A stretch of DNA of 20,360 bases from assembly GCA_023457435.1 (NCBI GenBank), contig JAEWLS010000029.1:1-20360 (forward strand), given 5' to 3'. Shown here piece by piece: positions 1-7,184 of the stretch (positions are counted from its first letter, which is position 1; every line of letters begins with the position of its first letter). The translations under genes were made by a program, and so were the position numbers. A model generated the notes under the pieces. The model made no database searches. It was not told the origin of the DNA and saw nothing but the letters and a program-made list of their open reading frames with translations. The DNA comes from Pseudomonadota bacterium (lineage in GTDB: Bacteria > Pseudomonadota > Alphaproteobacteria > Rhizobiales > Rhizobiaceae).

Positions 1-150
1 ACCTCCTCCGCGCCCCCACCCCCACCTGCGGGGGTCCCCCACCCCCCCTGCGCTGGGGTGGATCCGAGGTTGCGGCCGGCCGCAGCGCCGGATCTTCCCC
101 CGTTTACGGGGGAAGGGGACCACGCGAAGCGTGGTGTAGGGGGCATCCCG
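1..150. repeat. Hairpin-rich palindromic intergenic repeat downstream of kbl
   Basis: This G/C-run-rich stretch contains several perfect inverted repeats. ACCCCC (18-23) pairs with GGGGGT (30-35). GATCCG (61-66) pairs with CGGATC (89-94) and encloses the 14-base palindrome TGCGGCCGGCCGCA (71-84). CTTCCCCCG (94-102) pairs with CGGGGGAAG (107-115). ACCACGC (119-125) pairs with GCGTGGT (129-135) around a GAA loop, followed by a G run. It lies directly after the kbl stop codon, so it could help end kbl transcription or protect the 3' end, but it has no T tract on the kbl strand. The order long hairpin, short hairpin with GAA loop, G run matches the element at the right end of the window, which suggests one repeat family. 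The left boundary lies outside the window. No coding sequence is supported here. Confidence 0.7.
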
Positions 151-154
151 CTAC

Positions 155-1345
155 TCACTTCAACACCACCAGCTCCCGCCCGACCTTCTCGAACGCCGCC
201 ACCGCGCGGTCGATGTCCTGCGACGAATGCGCCGCAGACATCTGGGTGCGGATGCGCGCCTGGCCCTTGGGCACCACCGGAAACGAGAAGCCGATTACGT
301 AAATGCCATGGCCAAGGAGCCGCTGGGCCATCTCCTGGGCGAGATTGGCGTCGCCGAGCATCACCGGGACAATCGGGTGGCCGGCGCCGGCCAGCGTGAA
401 GCCAGCCTTGGTCATGCCGGCCCGGAAACGGTCGGCGTTGGCGTAAAGCTTCCGCCGCAGCGCGTCGCCTCGCTCGACGATGTCGAACACTTTCAGCGAC
501 GCGGCCGCGATGGCCGGCATCAGCGTATTGGAGAAGAGGTACGGACGCGAGCGCTGTCGGAGCCATTCGACCACGATCGTGCTGCCGCTGGTGTAACCCC
601 CTGACGCCCCGCCAAGCGCCTTGCCGAGCGTGCCGGTGATGATGTCGACGCGTCCCTCAACACCGCAACGCTCCGGCGAACCGCGCCCGTGATCGCCGAC
701 GAAGCCGACCGCGTGGCTGTCATCGACCATGACCATGGCGTCGTATTTTTCCGCCAGGTCGCACACGCCCTGCAGATTGGCGATGATGCCGTCCATGGAG
801 AACACGCCATCCGTGGCGATAAGCCGGAAGCGCGCGTCCTGCGCCTCCTTCAGCCGCTGCTCCAGCTCCGTCATGTCATTGTTGGCGTAGCGCAGCCGCC
901 GGGCCTTGCTGAGCCGCACACCGTCGATGATCGAGGCGTGGTTCAGGGCGTCGGAGATGATCGCGTCTTCCTCGCCAAGCAGGGTCTCGAACAGGCCGGC
1001 GTTCGCGTCGAAGCACGAGGAGTAGAGGATCGTGTCCTCCATGCCGAGGAAACGCGAAATGCGCGCTTCGAGCTGCTTGTGCTCCTCCTGCGTGCCGCAA
1101 ATGAAGCGGACCGACGCCATGCCGTAGCCATAACGGTCCAGCCCTTCTTTTGCCGCGGCGGTCAGTTCCTCGCTGTCCGCCAGGCCGAGGTAGTTGTTGG
1201 CGCAGAAGTTGAGGAGCTTGGCGCCGTCCGCGAGTTCGATCCCGGCGGACTGCGGCGAGGCGATGACGCGCTCCGCCTTGTAAAGCCCGGCGGCCTTCAG
1301 GCCCGCCAGTTCCGTCGACAAATGTTGGGCAAGCGAGCTGGACAT
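155..1345 (-). CDS. kbl: 2-amino-3-ketobutyrate CoA ligase (glycine C-acetyltransferase)
   Basis: This is a cytoplasmic PLP enzyme that cleaves 2-amino-3-ketobutyrate with CoA to glycine and acetyl-CoA, the second step of threonine degradation after threonine dehydrogenase. The 396-residue protein has the usual family length (about 398) and matches the alpha-oxoamine synthase fold throughout. Visible features are NHASIIDG (His136), the VDDSHAVG motif (Asp208, His211) and the PLP lysine in TGTLGKALGG (Lys242). The ATG at 1345 has a GGAG about 8 bases upstream. It is divergent from the GGDEF/EAL gene across 128 bases. In many rhizobia tdh follows kbl; here the next 150 bases are a repeat, and anything beyond lies outside the window. 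Related acyltransferases such as 5-aminolevulinate synthase or BioF are possible but fit less well. Confidence 0.95.
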   Translation of the reverse strand: MSSSLAQHLSTELAGLKAAGLYKAERVIASPQSAGIELADGAKLLNFCANNYLGLADSEELTAAAKEGLDRYGYGMASVRFICGTQEEHKQLEARISRFLGMEDTILYSSCFDANAGLFETLLGEEDAIISDALNHASIIDGVRLSKARRLRYANNDMTELEQRLKEAQDARFRLIATDGVFSMDGIIANLQGVCDLAEKYDAMVMVDDSHAVGFVGDHGRGSPERCGVEGRVDIITGTLGKALGGASGGYTSGSTIVVEWLRQRSRPYLFSNTLMPAIAAASLKVFDIVERGDALRRKLYANADRFRAGMTKAGFTLAGAGHPIVPVMLGDANLAQEMAQRLLGHGIYVIGFSFPVVPKGQARIRTQMSAAHSSQDIDRAVAAFEKVGRELVVLK

Positions 1346-1473
1346 GGACGACTCCGATCCGGCTCACGTAGTGCAAAAACGCGGAGCGGAAGCAATGGCC
1401 CGGTAACCAACTCCGGCAAATCGCTACAGTTTTGCCCAACCGCTTCCGGCTCCCTTAACCGCTTGCTGCGAGC

Positions 1474-3564
1474 TTGCGCCTCGTGGCGGGCCTGGGCGAA
1501 ATATTGACAAGCGATCGGGAAACTTTGGGCGCAGGGTCGAACCGGCTGCTGCTGGCGATCAAGGCGGCCTACTGGGGTGCTGTGATCCTCATCGCGGTTG
1601 TCGCCACGGCATCCTACATGCTGGTGCAGACGATGCTTGCGGAGCACGAGGGCGACGATTCCCTGCTCTTCGAGGTCAGCCAGCAGAAGGCGCTGTCGCA
1701 GCGCATCGTCTATCTGGCCGGCGCGGCCGAACGCGCAACGCCACAGGACAGGCCGGTCCGGATCGACCAATTGCAAAGCGCCGCCGACACATTCGAAAGA
1801 GGTTACGACCGGCTGCTGTCCCTGACGGCGGCTGTTTCGACCGTCGATCCCGAAATCGACGGCATCATGTACGGCAAGCACCATCTCGACTTCTTCGCCG
1901 GGAATCTGATCGCCAACGCTCATCGCCTCGTCGGTGCGCTGCGCTTCGAGATCGATCCGGGATCGAGCCGCTATCTCGGCGGCCGCGACCGCGCCAGCCT
2001 TGACGGGACGGTGGCCCGGGCGACCCTCGAGGCGTTTTCGGCACTGGAGGCGCGCATCGCGGAAGGCTCGCGCGCCCGGATGGGCAATCTGCTCGAGGCC
2101 CACCGGGACCTCTATTTCGCGATCGTCGGCGTCATCATCCTCGTGGTCCTCGCCATCTTCAGGCCGATGAGCGCGATGATCGAGCGGCGTACGCAGCAAC
2201 TCGTCGAGGCGCGGAACTCGATGGCCTACATAGCCATTCACGACGGCCTGACAGGGCTCCACAACCGAACGTTCCTGCGCGACCATTTCGACACGCTGCT
2301 CAAGAACGCCGAACGACGCGGCGAGCGTGTCGCGGTGGTGCAGATCGATCTCGACCGCTTCAAGCAGGTCAACGACACGCTGGGGCACGCGGCGGGCGAC
2401 CTCGTTCTGGTCAAGTCGGCGGAGCGCATAAAATCGGCATGCCGGGCTTCCGATCTCTGCGTCCGGCTCGGCGGCGACGAGTTCGTGCTGCTGCTTGGCG
2501 CCGCCGGCACCAGCGAGGACATCAACAATCTCGCGCAGCGCATCCTCGTCCACCTCAACGCGCCGATCGACTACGGCGGCGCGACGATACTGCCCGGCGC
2601 CAGTGCCGGCATCGCCGTCTATCCGGTCGACGCCGACAATGCGGAGGATCTGCTCGTTCATGCCGACCTCGCGCTGTATTCGGCGAAGAAGGCCGGCGGC
2701 GGGGGATGCTCGTTCTTCTCCGACGAGCTGCGCGCTGAACTCGACCACCGCAAGCGGCTGGAGCGGGACCTGCGCGCGGCGATCGCGGATGCCGCCTTTG
2801 CCGCGCACTTCCAGCCTCAGGTGTCGCTGCGCGACGGCCGCGTCACCGGCGTGGAGGCGCTGGTGCGCTGGCAGCATCCCGAGCACGGCCCGGTGCCGCC
2901 TGCCGAGTTCATTCCGGTCGCCGAGAGGGCCGGCCTCATGGCCGCGATCGGCCGCATCGTGATCGCCAAGGCGATCGGCGAGGCGGCGCGCTGGCGCAAC
3001 GCGGGAATCGCGTTCGGGCGGCTCGCGATCAACGTGTCGGGTGCCGAGCTGCGCGAGCCCGACTTCACCGATTTCCTGTTCGGAACGCTGGAAAGCACAG
3101 GACTGCCGGCCGAGAACCTGTCGCTGGAGATCGTCGAGAGCGTCATCCTCGACGACGAGAAGACCGGCATCGCCGCCAAGCTCCGGGCGATCCGCGCCGC
3201 CGGCGTCCACCTGGAACTCGACGACTTCGGCACCGGCTACGCCTCGCTCAGCCACGTCAACCCGAACGAGATCGACAGGCTGAAGATCGACCGCCGGTTC
3301 GTCCAGAACATCGATCTCGACAACGACAATTCGAAGATCGTGCGCGCAATCACGGAGCTGGCGCGCGGCCTCGGCATCTCGATCATCGCAGAGGGCGCGG
3401 AGACCGACGCCGAGCTCGACGCGCTGCTGTCCATCGGCTGCGAGCAGGTGCAGGGCTATTCGATTGCCTTCCCGATGCCCGAGCGGCAGGTCTTCGACTG
3501 GCTGGCGACGCGCGGCGGGTCCGCCGATCTCGCGGCGGCGCGGAGGGCGGCGACCGTCGCCTAG
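1474..3564 (+). CDS. Membrane-anchored GGDEF-EAL cyclic-di-GMP protein with PilJ/NarX-like sensor region
   Basis: This is a predicted inner-membrane protein that makes and/or degrades cyclic di-GMP. A transmembrane segment at about residues 31-50 and a second at 213-230 enclose a periplasmic region containing ALSQRIVYLAG, which resembles the LSQRI signature of PilJ/NarX-type sensor helices. The GGDEF domain has an intact GGDEF (333-337) and an inhibitory-site RxxD (RASD, 324-327) five residues before it. The EAL domain keeps EAL (461-463), LEIVES, the DDFG motif (583-586), LKIDRRFV, AEGAE and QGYSIAFPMP, so both catalytic halves look competent. The start is uncertain: 1474 is TTG with no clear ribosome binding site. 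In-frame TTG at 1504 or 1525 (a GGGA just upstream of the latter) would still keep the first membrane helix, whereas the first ATG (1618) would cut into it. The stop overlaps the stop of the convergent downstream gene. Confidence 0.9.
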   Translation: MRLVAGLGEILTSDRETLGAGSNRLLLAIKAAYWGAVILIAVVATASYMLVQTMLAEHEGDDSLLFEVSQQKALSQRIVYLAGAAERATPQDRPVRIDQLQSAADTFERGYDRLLSLTAAVSTVDPEIDGIMYGKHHLDFFAGNLIANAHRLVGALRFEIDPGSSRYLGGRDRASLDGTVARATLEAFSALEARIAEGSRARMGNLLEAHRDLYFAIVGVIILVVLAIFRPMSAMIERRTQQLVEARNSMAYIAIHDGLTGLHNRTFLRDHFDTLLKNAERRGERVAVVQIDLDRFKQVNDTLGHAAGDLVLVKSAERIKSACRASDLCVRLGGDEFVLLLGAAGTSEDINNLAQRILVHLNAPIDYGGATILPGASAGIAVYPVDADNAEDLLVHADLALYSAKKAGGGGCSFFSDELRAELDHRKRLERDLRAAIADAAFAAHFQPQVSLRDGRVTGVEALVRWQHPEHGPVPPAEFIPVAERAGLMAAIGRIVIAKAIGEAARWRNAGIAFGRLAINVSGAELREPDFTDFLFGTLESTGLPAENLSLEIVESVILDDEKTGIAAKLRAIRAAGVHLELDDFGTGYASLSHVNPNEIDRLKIDRRFVQNIDLDNDNSKIVRAITELARGLGISIIAEGAETDAELDALLSIGCEQVQGYSIAFPMPERQVFDWLATRGGSADLAAARRAATVA

Positions 3565-4016
3565 TTCGGGCCGCAGTCGAGCTCGCTGAGCCGCCAGCCG
3601 TTGGCGCTCGACGCTATGTCGGACACCTTCCAGACGCCGCCAGCCCTGGCCAGCGACCATTCCACGGCGATCTTCTGGTCGAAGGACGTGAAGCTCGCGA
3701 CCACAATGGCGGTGTCGCCGTTGGACGTTTCGTCGAACTTCACCGTGCGGTTGATCTCGGCGTCGTCCCAGTCCTGTCCATCCGCAACCAGGCTCCAGTC
3801 GATGCAGCCGATCTCCCCGGTCTTGTCGACGGAGGTCTGGTTGGCGTCGAGCTGCGCCTTGGCCGGGTCCACAAATCGATCGCGCAGCGCCGGGTCGGTC
3901 GGGTTCGCAACCGGATTGGAGTAGAACTGTCGGACGAGTTCCGTGGCCGGACCCGCGGTCGCCGGCACGGGTGCCAGCAAGGCAAGGACAACGGCGGAAA
4001 GCTCAATGATGCGCAT
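3561..4016 (-). CDS. Small secreted hypothetical protein (possibly DUF3828-like)
   Basis: The 151-residue protein begins with a clear Sec signal peptide: a short charged start, then a hydrophobic stretch ending near PVPATAG, with cleavage probably after ATA at about residue 21. The mature part starts ELVRQFYSNP and contains CIDWSLVADGQDW, a string of beta-type segments (TAIVVASFTSF, KIAVEWSLARAGGVWKVSDIA) and an ending WRLSELDCGPN. The two cysteines could form a disulfide. This pattern of an initial helix followed by a cone-like sheet resembles small periplasmic DUF3828 proteins, but that is an impression and not an established match. The ATG at 4016 has a GGAGA about 7 bases upstream. Its TAG shares CTAG (3561-3564) with the TAG of the GGDEF/EAL gene. 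No function is proposed. Confidence 0.8.
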   Translation of the reverse strand: MRIIELSAVVLALLAPVPATAGPATELVRQFYSNPVANPTDPALRDRFVDPAKAQLDANQTSVDKTGEIGCIDWSLVADGQDWDDAEINRTVKFDETSNGDTAIVVASFTSFDQKIAVEWSLARAGGVWKVSDIASSANGWRLSELDCGPN

Positions 4017-4090
4017 AAGAGTCTCCGGGAGAATTCCGGCATTGGCGGATGCGGTGAAGGCGGATTTGCGGCGTCTCCTCCACAGCGCAA

Positions 4091-4120
4091 TTTCTACCCC
4101 CAGCCGAATCCGGCTAGACT
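4091..4120 (+). promoter_or_regulatory. Candidate promoter very close to the mutL start
   Basis: TTTCTA (4091-4096) and TAGACT (4115-4120) are separated by 18 bases and form a weak sigma-70-like pair. The -10 box ends only 6 bases before the mutL ATG, and no ribosome binding site is visible, so a transcript from here would be leaderless or nearly so. The short inverted repeat AGCCG/CGGCT lies within the spacer. This is pattern-matching only; the real promoter could lie further upstream inside the divergent gene. Confidence 0.2.
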
Positions 4121-4126
4121 GCGCGG

Positions 4127-5902
4127 ATGCCGATCCGCCAGCTCCCCGAAACGATGGTGAACCAGATCGCCGCCGGCGAGGTCGTCGAGCGGCCGGCGAG
4201 CGTGGTCAAGGAGCTGGTGGAGAATGCCATCGACGCCGGAGCTTCGCGCGTCGAGATCGCCACGGCAGGCGGCGGACTGTCGCTGATCCGGGTCACGGAT
4301 GACGGGTCGGGGATCGCGCCGGACGAACTGCCCCTCGCCATCGGCCGGCATTGCACCTCAAAGCTCGGCGACGACATCCACGATATCCGGTCGCTCGGCT
4401 TTCGCGGCGAGGCGCTGCCGTCGATCGGCTCGGTCTCGCGCCTGCTGATCCGCAGTCGCGCCGAGGGGCTCGACGGTGCGGAGATCCGTGTCGAAGGCGG
4501 CACCGCCTCCCCCGTGCGACCGTCCTCTTCCAATCGCGGCACGACAGTCGAAGTGCGCGACCTCTTCTACGCGACGCCGGCGCGGCTGAAGTTCATGAAG
4601 GGCGAGCGCGCCGAAGCAGCGGCCATCGCCGACGTGGTCCGGCGCATCGCGGTCGCCTTCCCGCACGTCCGCTTCGTGCTCAGCGGCACGGACCGGACCA
4701 CCATGGAGCTTGCAGCGGAAGCAGAGGGCGACGGCCTGCGCCGCATCGCCTCAGTCATGGGCGCCGATTTCGCTCAGAACTCGCTCGCGCTGTCGGCCGA
4801 GCGCGAAGGCGTGCGGCTCGCCGGGCGCATTTCCATCCCGTCGTTCAGCCGCGCGAGCGCGACACAGCAATATCTCTACGTCAACGGACGGCCGGTGCGC
4901 GACCGGCTGCTGGCCGGCGCGCTGCGAGCCGGGTTCTTCGACGCCCTGCCGCGCGACCGCCACGCGGTTGCCGCGCTGTTCGTCGAGCTGGATCCGGCGC
5001 TCGTCGACGTCAACGTTCACCCGGCCAAGGCCGACGTGCGGTTCCGCGATCCCGGCCTCGTGCGCGGACTGATCGTCGGCGCGGTCCGGCAGGCGCTGTC
5101 CGGTGCGGGGGTGCGGCCCTCGACCAGTGCCGCCAAAGCGATGATCGCTGCGTTTCGCCCCGAGGGGTCACGCCATGGCAGCTCGGCGAATGCCTTTGCG
5201 AGCATGTTCGCGCCGCGCGCGTCCGCATCCGGTTTCGGCGAAGAGGCACAGGCCGTTCTGGAGGGGATTCCGCGCCCCAGCGCGGACGTGCGCTCCAATA
5301 CCGCCCCCTCCGCTGGCGAAACCATGCCGCTCGGCGCTGCGCGCGCGCAGATACATGAGAACTACATCGTGGCGCAGACGGCCGACTCACTCATCATCGT
5401 CGACCAACATGCTGCGCACGAACGCCTGGTCTACGAGGCGCTGAAAAAGGGCCTGGAAAGTCGACCGGTCGCGTCACAGCTCTTGCTGCTGCCGGAGATT
5501 GTCGACCTCAGCGTCGAGGACGCCGAGCGGCTTGCCGGCGCAGCCTCGTTGCTCGCCCGTCTCGGCCTCGGCATAGAAAGGTTCGGGCCAGCGGCCGTCA
5601 TGGTGCGGGAAACGCCGTCGATGCTCGGCGAGGCCGATGTCCCGCAGCTGGTGCGCGATCTTGCCGACGAGGTTGCGGAGAACGACACTGTCGAGACGCT
5701 GAAGACGCGGCTGGACGCGATCGCGGCGACCATGGCCTGCCACGGCTCCGTCCGCTCCGGCCGTCTGCTCAAGCCCGACGAGATGAACGCACTGCTGAGG
5801 CAGATGGAAGCAACACCCGGCTCGGGCACGTGCAATCACGGACGTCCGACCTATGTGGAACTCAAGCTCAGCGACATCGAGCGACTGTTCGCGCGACGTT
5901 GA
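4127..5902 (+). CDS. mutL: DNA mismatch repair protein MutL (endonuclease type)
   Basis: MutL couples mismatch recognition by MutS to strand incision and excision. The N-terminal GHKL ATPase domain shows NQIAAGEVVERPASVVKELV, with Glu29 and Asn33 in the same positions as in E. coli, then DDGSGI and GFRGEALPSIGSVSRL, and YVNGRPVRD in the transducer domain. A variable proline/alanine-rich linker runs from about residue 330 to 405. The C-terminal domain carries the metal-dependent nicking motif DQHA-x2-E-x4-E (426-437), ACHGSVRSG (537-545) and CNHGRPT (569-575), so this MutL probably nicks DNA itself, as expected in bacteria without MutH. At 591 residues the length is normal. The ATG at 4127 fits family N-termini. 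Transcription diverges from the small secreted protein, and a DUF2093 gene follows 38 bases downstream. Confidence 0.97.
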   Translation: MPIRQLPETMVNQIAAGEVVERPASVVKELVENAIDAGASRVEIATAGGGLSLIRVTDDGSGIAPDELPLAIGRHCTSKLGDDIHDIRSLGFRGEALPSIGSVSRLLIRSRAEGLDGAEIRVEGGTASPVRPSSSNRGTTVEVRDLFYATPARLKFMKGERAEAAAIADVVRRIAVAFPHVRFVLSGTDRTTMELAAEAEGDGLRRIASVMGADFAQNSLALSAEREGVRLAGRISIPSFSRASATQQYLYVNGRPVRDRLLAGALRAGFFDALPRDRHAVAALFVELDPALVDVNVHPAKADVRFRDPGLVRGLIVGAVRQALSGAGVRPSTSAAKAMIAAFRPEGSRHGSSANAFASMFAPRASASGFGEEAQAVLEGIPRPSADVRSNTAPSAGETMPLGAARAQIHENYIVAQTADSLIIVDQHAAHERLVYEALKKGLESRPVASQLLLLPEIVDLSVEDAERLAGAASLLARLGLGIERFGPAAVMVRETPSMLGEADVPQLVRDLADEVAENDTVETLKTRLDAIAATMACHGSVRSGRLLKPDEMNALLRQMEATPGSGTCNHGRPTYVELKLSDIERLFARR

Positions 5903-5940
5903 TTCTTGACGGAGCCATGCAAGCTGTGCCCGTAGGGGTT

Positions 5941-6168
5941 ATGAATCGTTTCGAAGGCCCCGGCGCGCGCGAGGCGCGCATCCGCTTTCTCGACGGCGAC
6001 TTTCAGGTCGTCACGCCGGGCGCGTTCGTGCGCTGCGCAGTGAGCGGCGAGTCGATCCCGCTCGATGAGCTGAAGTACTGGAGCGTCGCCCGCCAGGAAG
6101 CGTACGCCAGTGCCGAGATGTCGCTGAAGCGCGAGCTGGAGCTGCGCCCGGAATTGCGCAAACGCTAG
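5941..6168 (+). CDS. DUF2093 family protein
   Basis: This small 75-residue alphaproteobacterial protein has no known function. It begins MNRFEGPG and contains REARIRFLDGDFQVV, TPGAFVRCAVSGESIPLDELKYWSV and RQEAYASAEMSLKR, the recognisable core of DUF2093. The single cysteine within RCAVSGE and the following IPLDELKYWS resemble half of a small zinc-ribbon-like fold, but no full metal site is seen. I chose ATG 5941 because family members start at MN(R/K)FE. An in-frame ATG at 5917 and a longer frame reaching into mutL also exist but look like upstream read-through. AGGGG lies only 2 bases before the chosen ATG, which is closer than usual. It probably shares a transcript with mutL. Its TAG overlaps the lpxK stop through CTAG (6165-6168). 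Confidence 0.85.
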   Translation: MNRFEGPGAREARIRFLDGDFQVVTPGAFVRCAVSGESIPLDELKYWSVARQEAYASAEMSLKRELELRPELRKR

Positions 6169-7184
6169 CGACGGCTGCGATGGGCGTCGATGGCGCCGCG
6201 CACCAGAGCCTGCAATCCATCAGCAGGGTCGAAACCGAGCTGCGGCGTAACGGTAAGAGCACGCCTGGCGACCGCCAAGGCCGCTTCCCCGCCCTGACGC
6301 AGTCGCAGCAGGTCGCGCCGCGTCGTGACAAGTTCGAGCTGCTGCGCGTCGGCGGCCGCAATCAGGTCCTGCAGCTCGTCCTGTGCGTAGGCATGCCCGT
6401 CGACGAAGTTGCGCGTTTGCACGACCTCGGCGCCAGCGCGCTTCAGGGCTGCGAAGAACGGCGCATTGTCGCCGAGGCCCGCGAAGGCAAGCAGGCGACG
6501 TCCGACCACCGCCGCGGCGCCGTCGAGCGAGATCCGTGCGTCGATGACCGGACGGCCCGCTCGTGAGGCGAGCCGCACCAGCCGGTCCGCAGTATCGCCG
6601 CTGCCGAGCCGCACCAGGGCGTGCGCTTGTCGCAGCTGGCTGGTGATCGGTGCCCGCACCGGGCCTGCCGGCGCGACAAAGCCGTTGCCGAGGCCGCGAG
6701 ATGCCTCCACGACGATGACGATGCGGTCGGCGGCCAGCCGGTCGCTGACACGACCGTCCGCCAACAACACCAGGTCACAGCCATCCGCGGCGAGCGCGCG
6801 AGCGCCGGCGGCTGCATCCGCGGCGACGACGGTCGGCGCAACCGAGGCGAGTTCGAGAGCCTCATCGCCAACGTGTCGGGCGAGGTCATGATGGCTGTCC
6901 ACCCGGTGCGGCGCGCCGGAGGTGCCGCGCGGTCCCGCAGTGAGGATGCCGGGCCGTCGACCGGCGTCGATCGCCGCCTCCGCGAGCGCCATGGCCAACA
7001 ATGTGCGGCCGGTGGCGCCAATCGCCATTGTCGAGACGCTGATCACCGGCAATTCGAATTCTATGCGCTTCTGCCGCGCCATGCGCTGCGCCGCGATCCG
7101 CCCCCAGACCAGCGAAGCCGGCCACAGCGTCACCGCGCGCCAGTCCGCCTTCTGCCACCAGAATGGAGGGGCCTCGGTAGCCAT
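6165..7184 (-). CDS. lpxK: Divergent LpxK-family protein (tetraacyldisaccharide 4'-kinase), catalytic motifs eroded
   Basis: LpxK normally phosphorylates the 4' position of the lipid A disaccharide at the inner membrane, giving lipid IVA. Overall length (339), the N-terminal anchor with PPFWWQKADWRAVTLWPASLVWG, and the stretches HRVDSHHDLARHVGDE, EASRGLGNGFVAPAGPVRAP and LLAFAGLGD identify the family. The motifs that should carry catalysis are changed. The P-loop GGxGKTP is GATGRTL (56-62). SRGYGG reads TAGPRG. DDGFQ is ADGRV (142-146). FxDHH is FVDGH (260-264). TTxKD is TTRRD (287-291). The frame is continuous with no stops, so this is not an obvious pseudogene. Its ATG shares one base with the waaA TGA, so the two are translationally linked. 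It could be a kinase-dead paralogue with a working copy elsewhere, or a re-purposed or unusually diverged enzyme. Family placement is firm; activity is doubtful. Confidence 0.85.
   Translation of the reverse strand: MATEAPPFWWQKADWRAVTLWPASLVWGRIAAQRMARQKRIEFELPVISVSTMAIGATGRTLLAMALAEAAIDAGRRPGILTAGPRGTSGAPHRVDSHHDLARHVGDEALELASVAPTVVAADAAAGARALAADGCDLVLLADGRVSDRLAADRIVIVVEASRGLGNGFVAPAGPVRAPITSQLRQAHALVRLGSGDTADRLVRLASRAGRPVIDARISLDGAAAVVGRRLLAFAGLGDNAPFFAALKRAGAEVVQTRNFVDGHAYAQDELQDLIAAADAQQLELVTTRRDLLRLRQGGEAALAVARRALTVTPQLGFDPADGLQALVRGAIDAHRSRR

Noticed and set aside
1504..1509. TTGACA as a -35 box
   Set aside because: No -10-like sequence lies 16-18 bases downstream, and it falls within the coding region of the GGDEF/EAL gene if the start is 1474.
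1297..3660. 787-codon open frame on the minus strand opposite the GGDEF/EAL gene
   Set aside because: The composition (long Asp/Arg/Val/Ala runs) is that of the antisense frame of a GC-rich gene; the plus-strand frame carries all recognised motifs.
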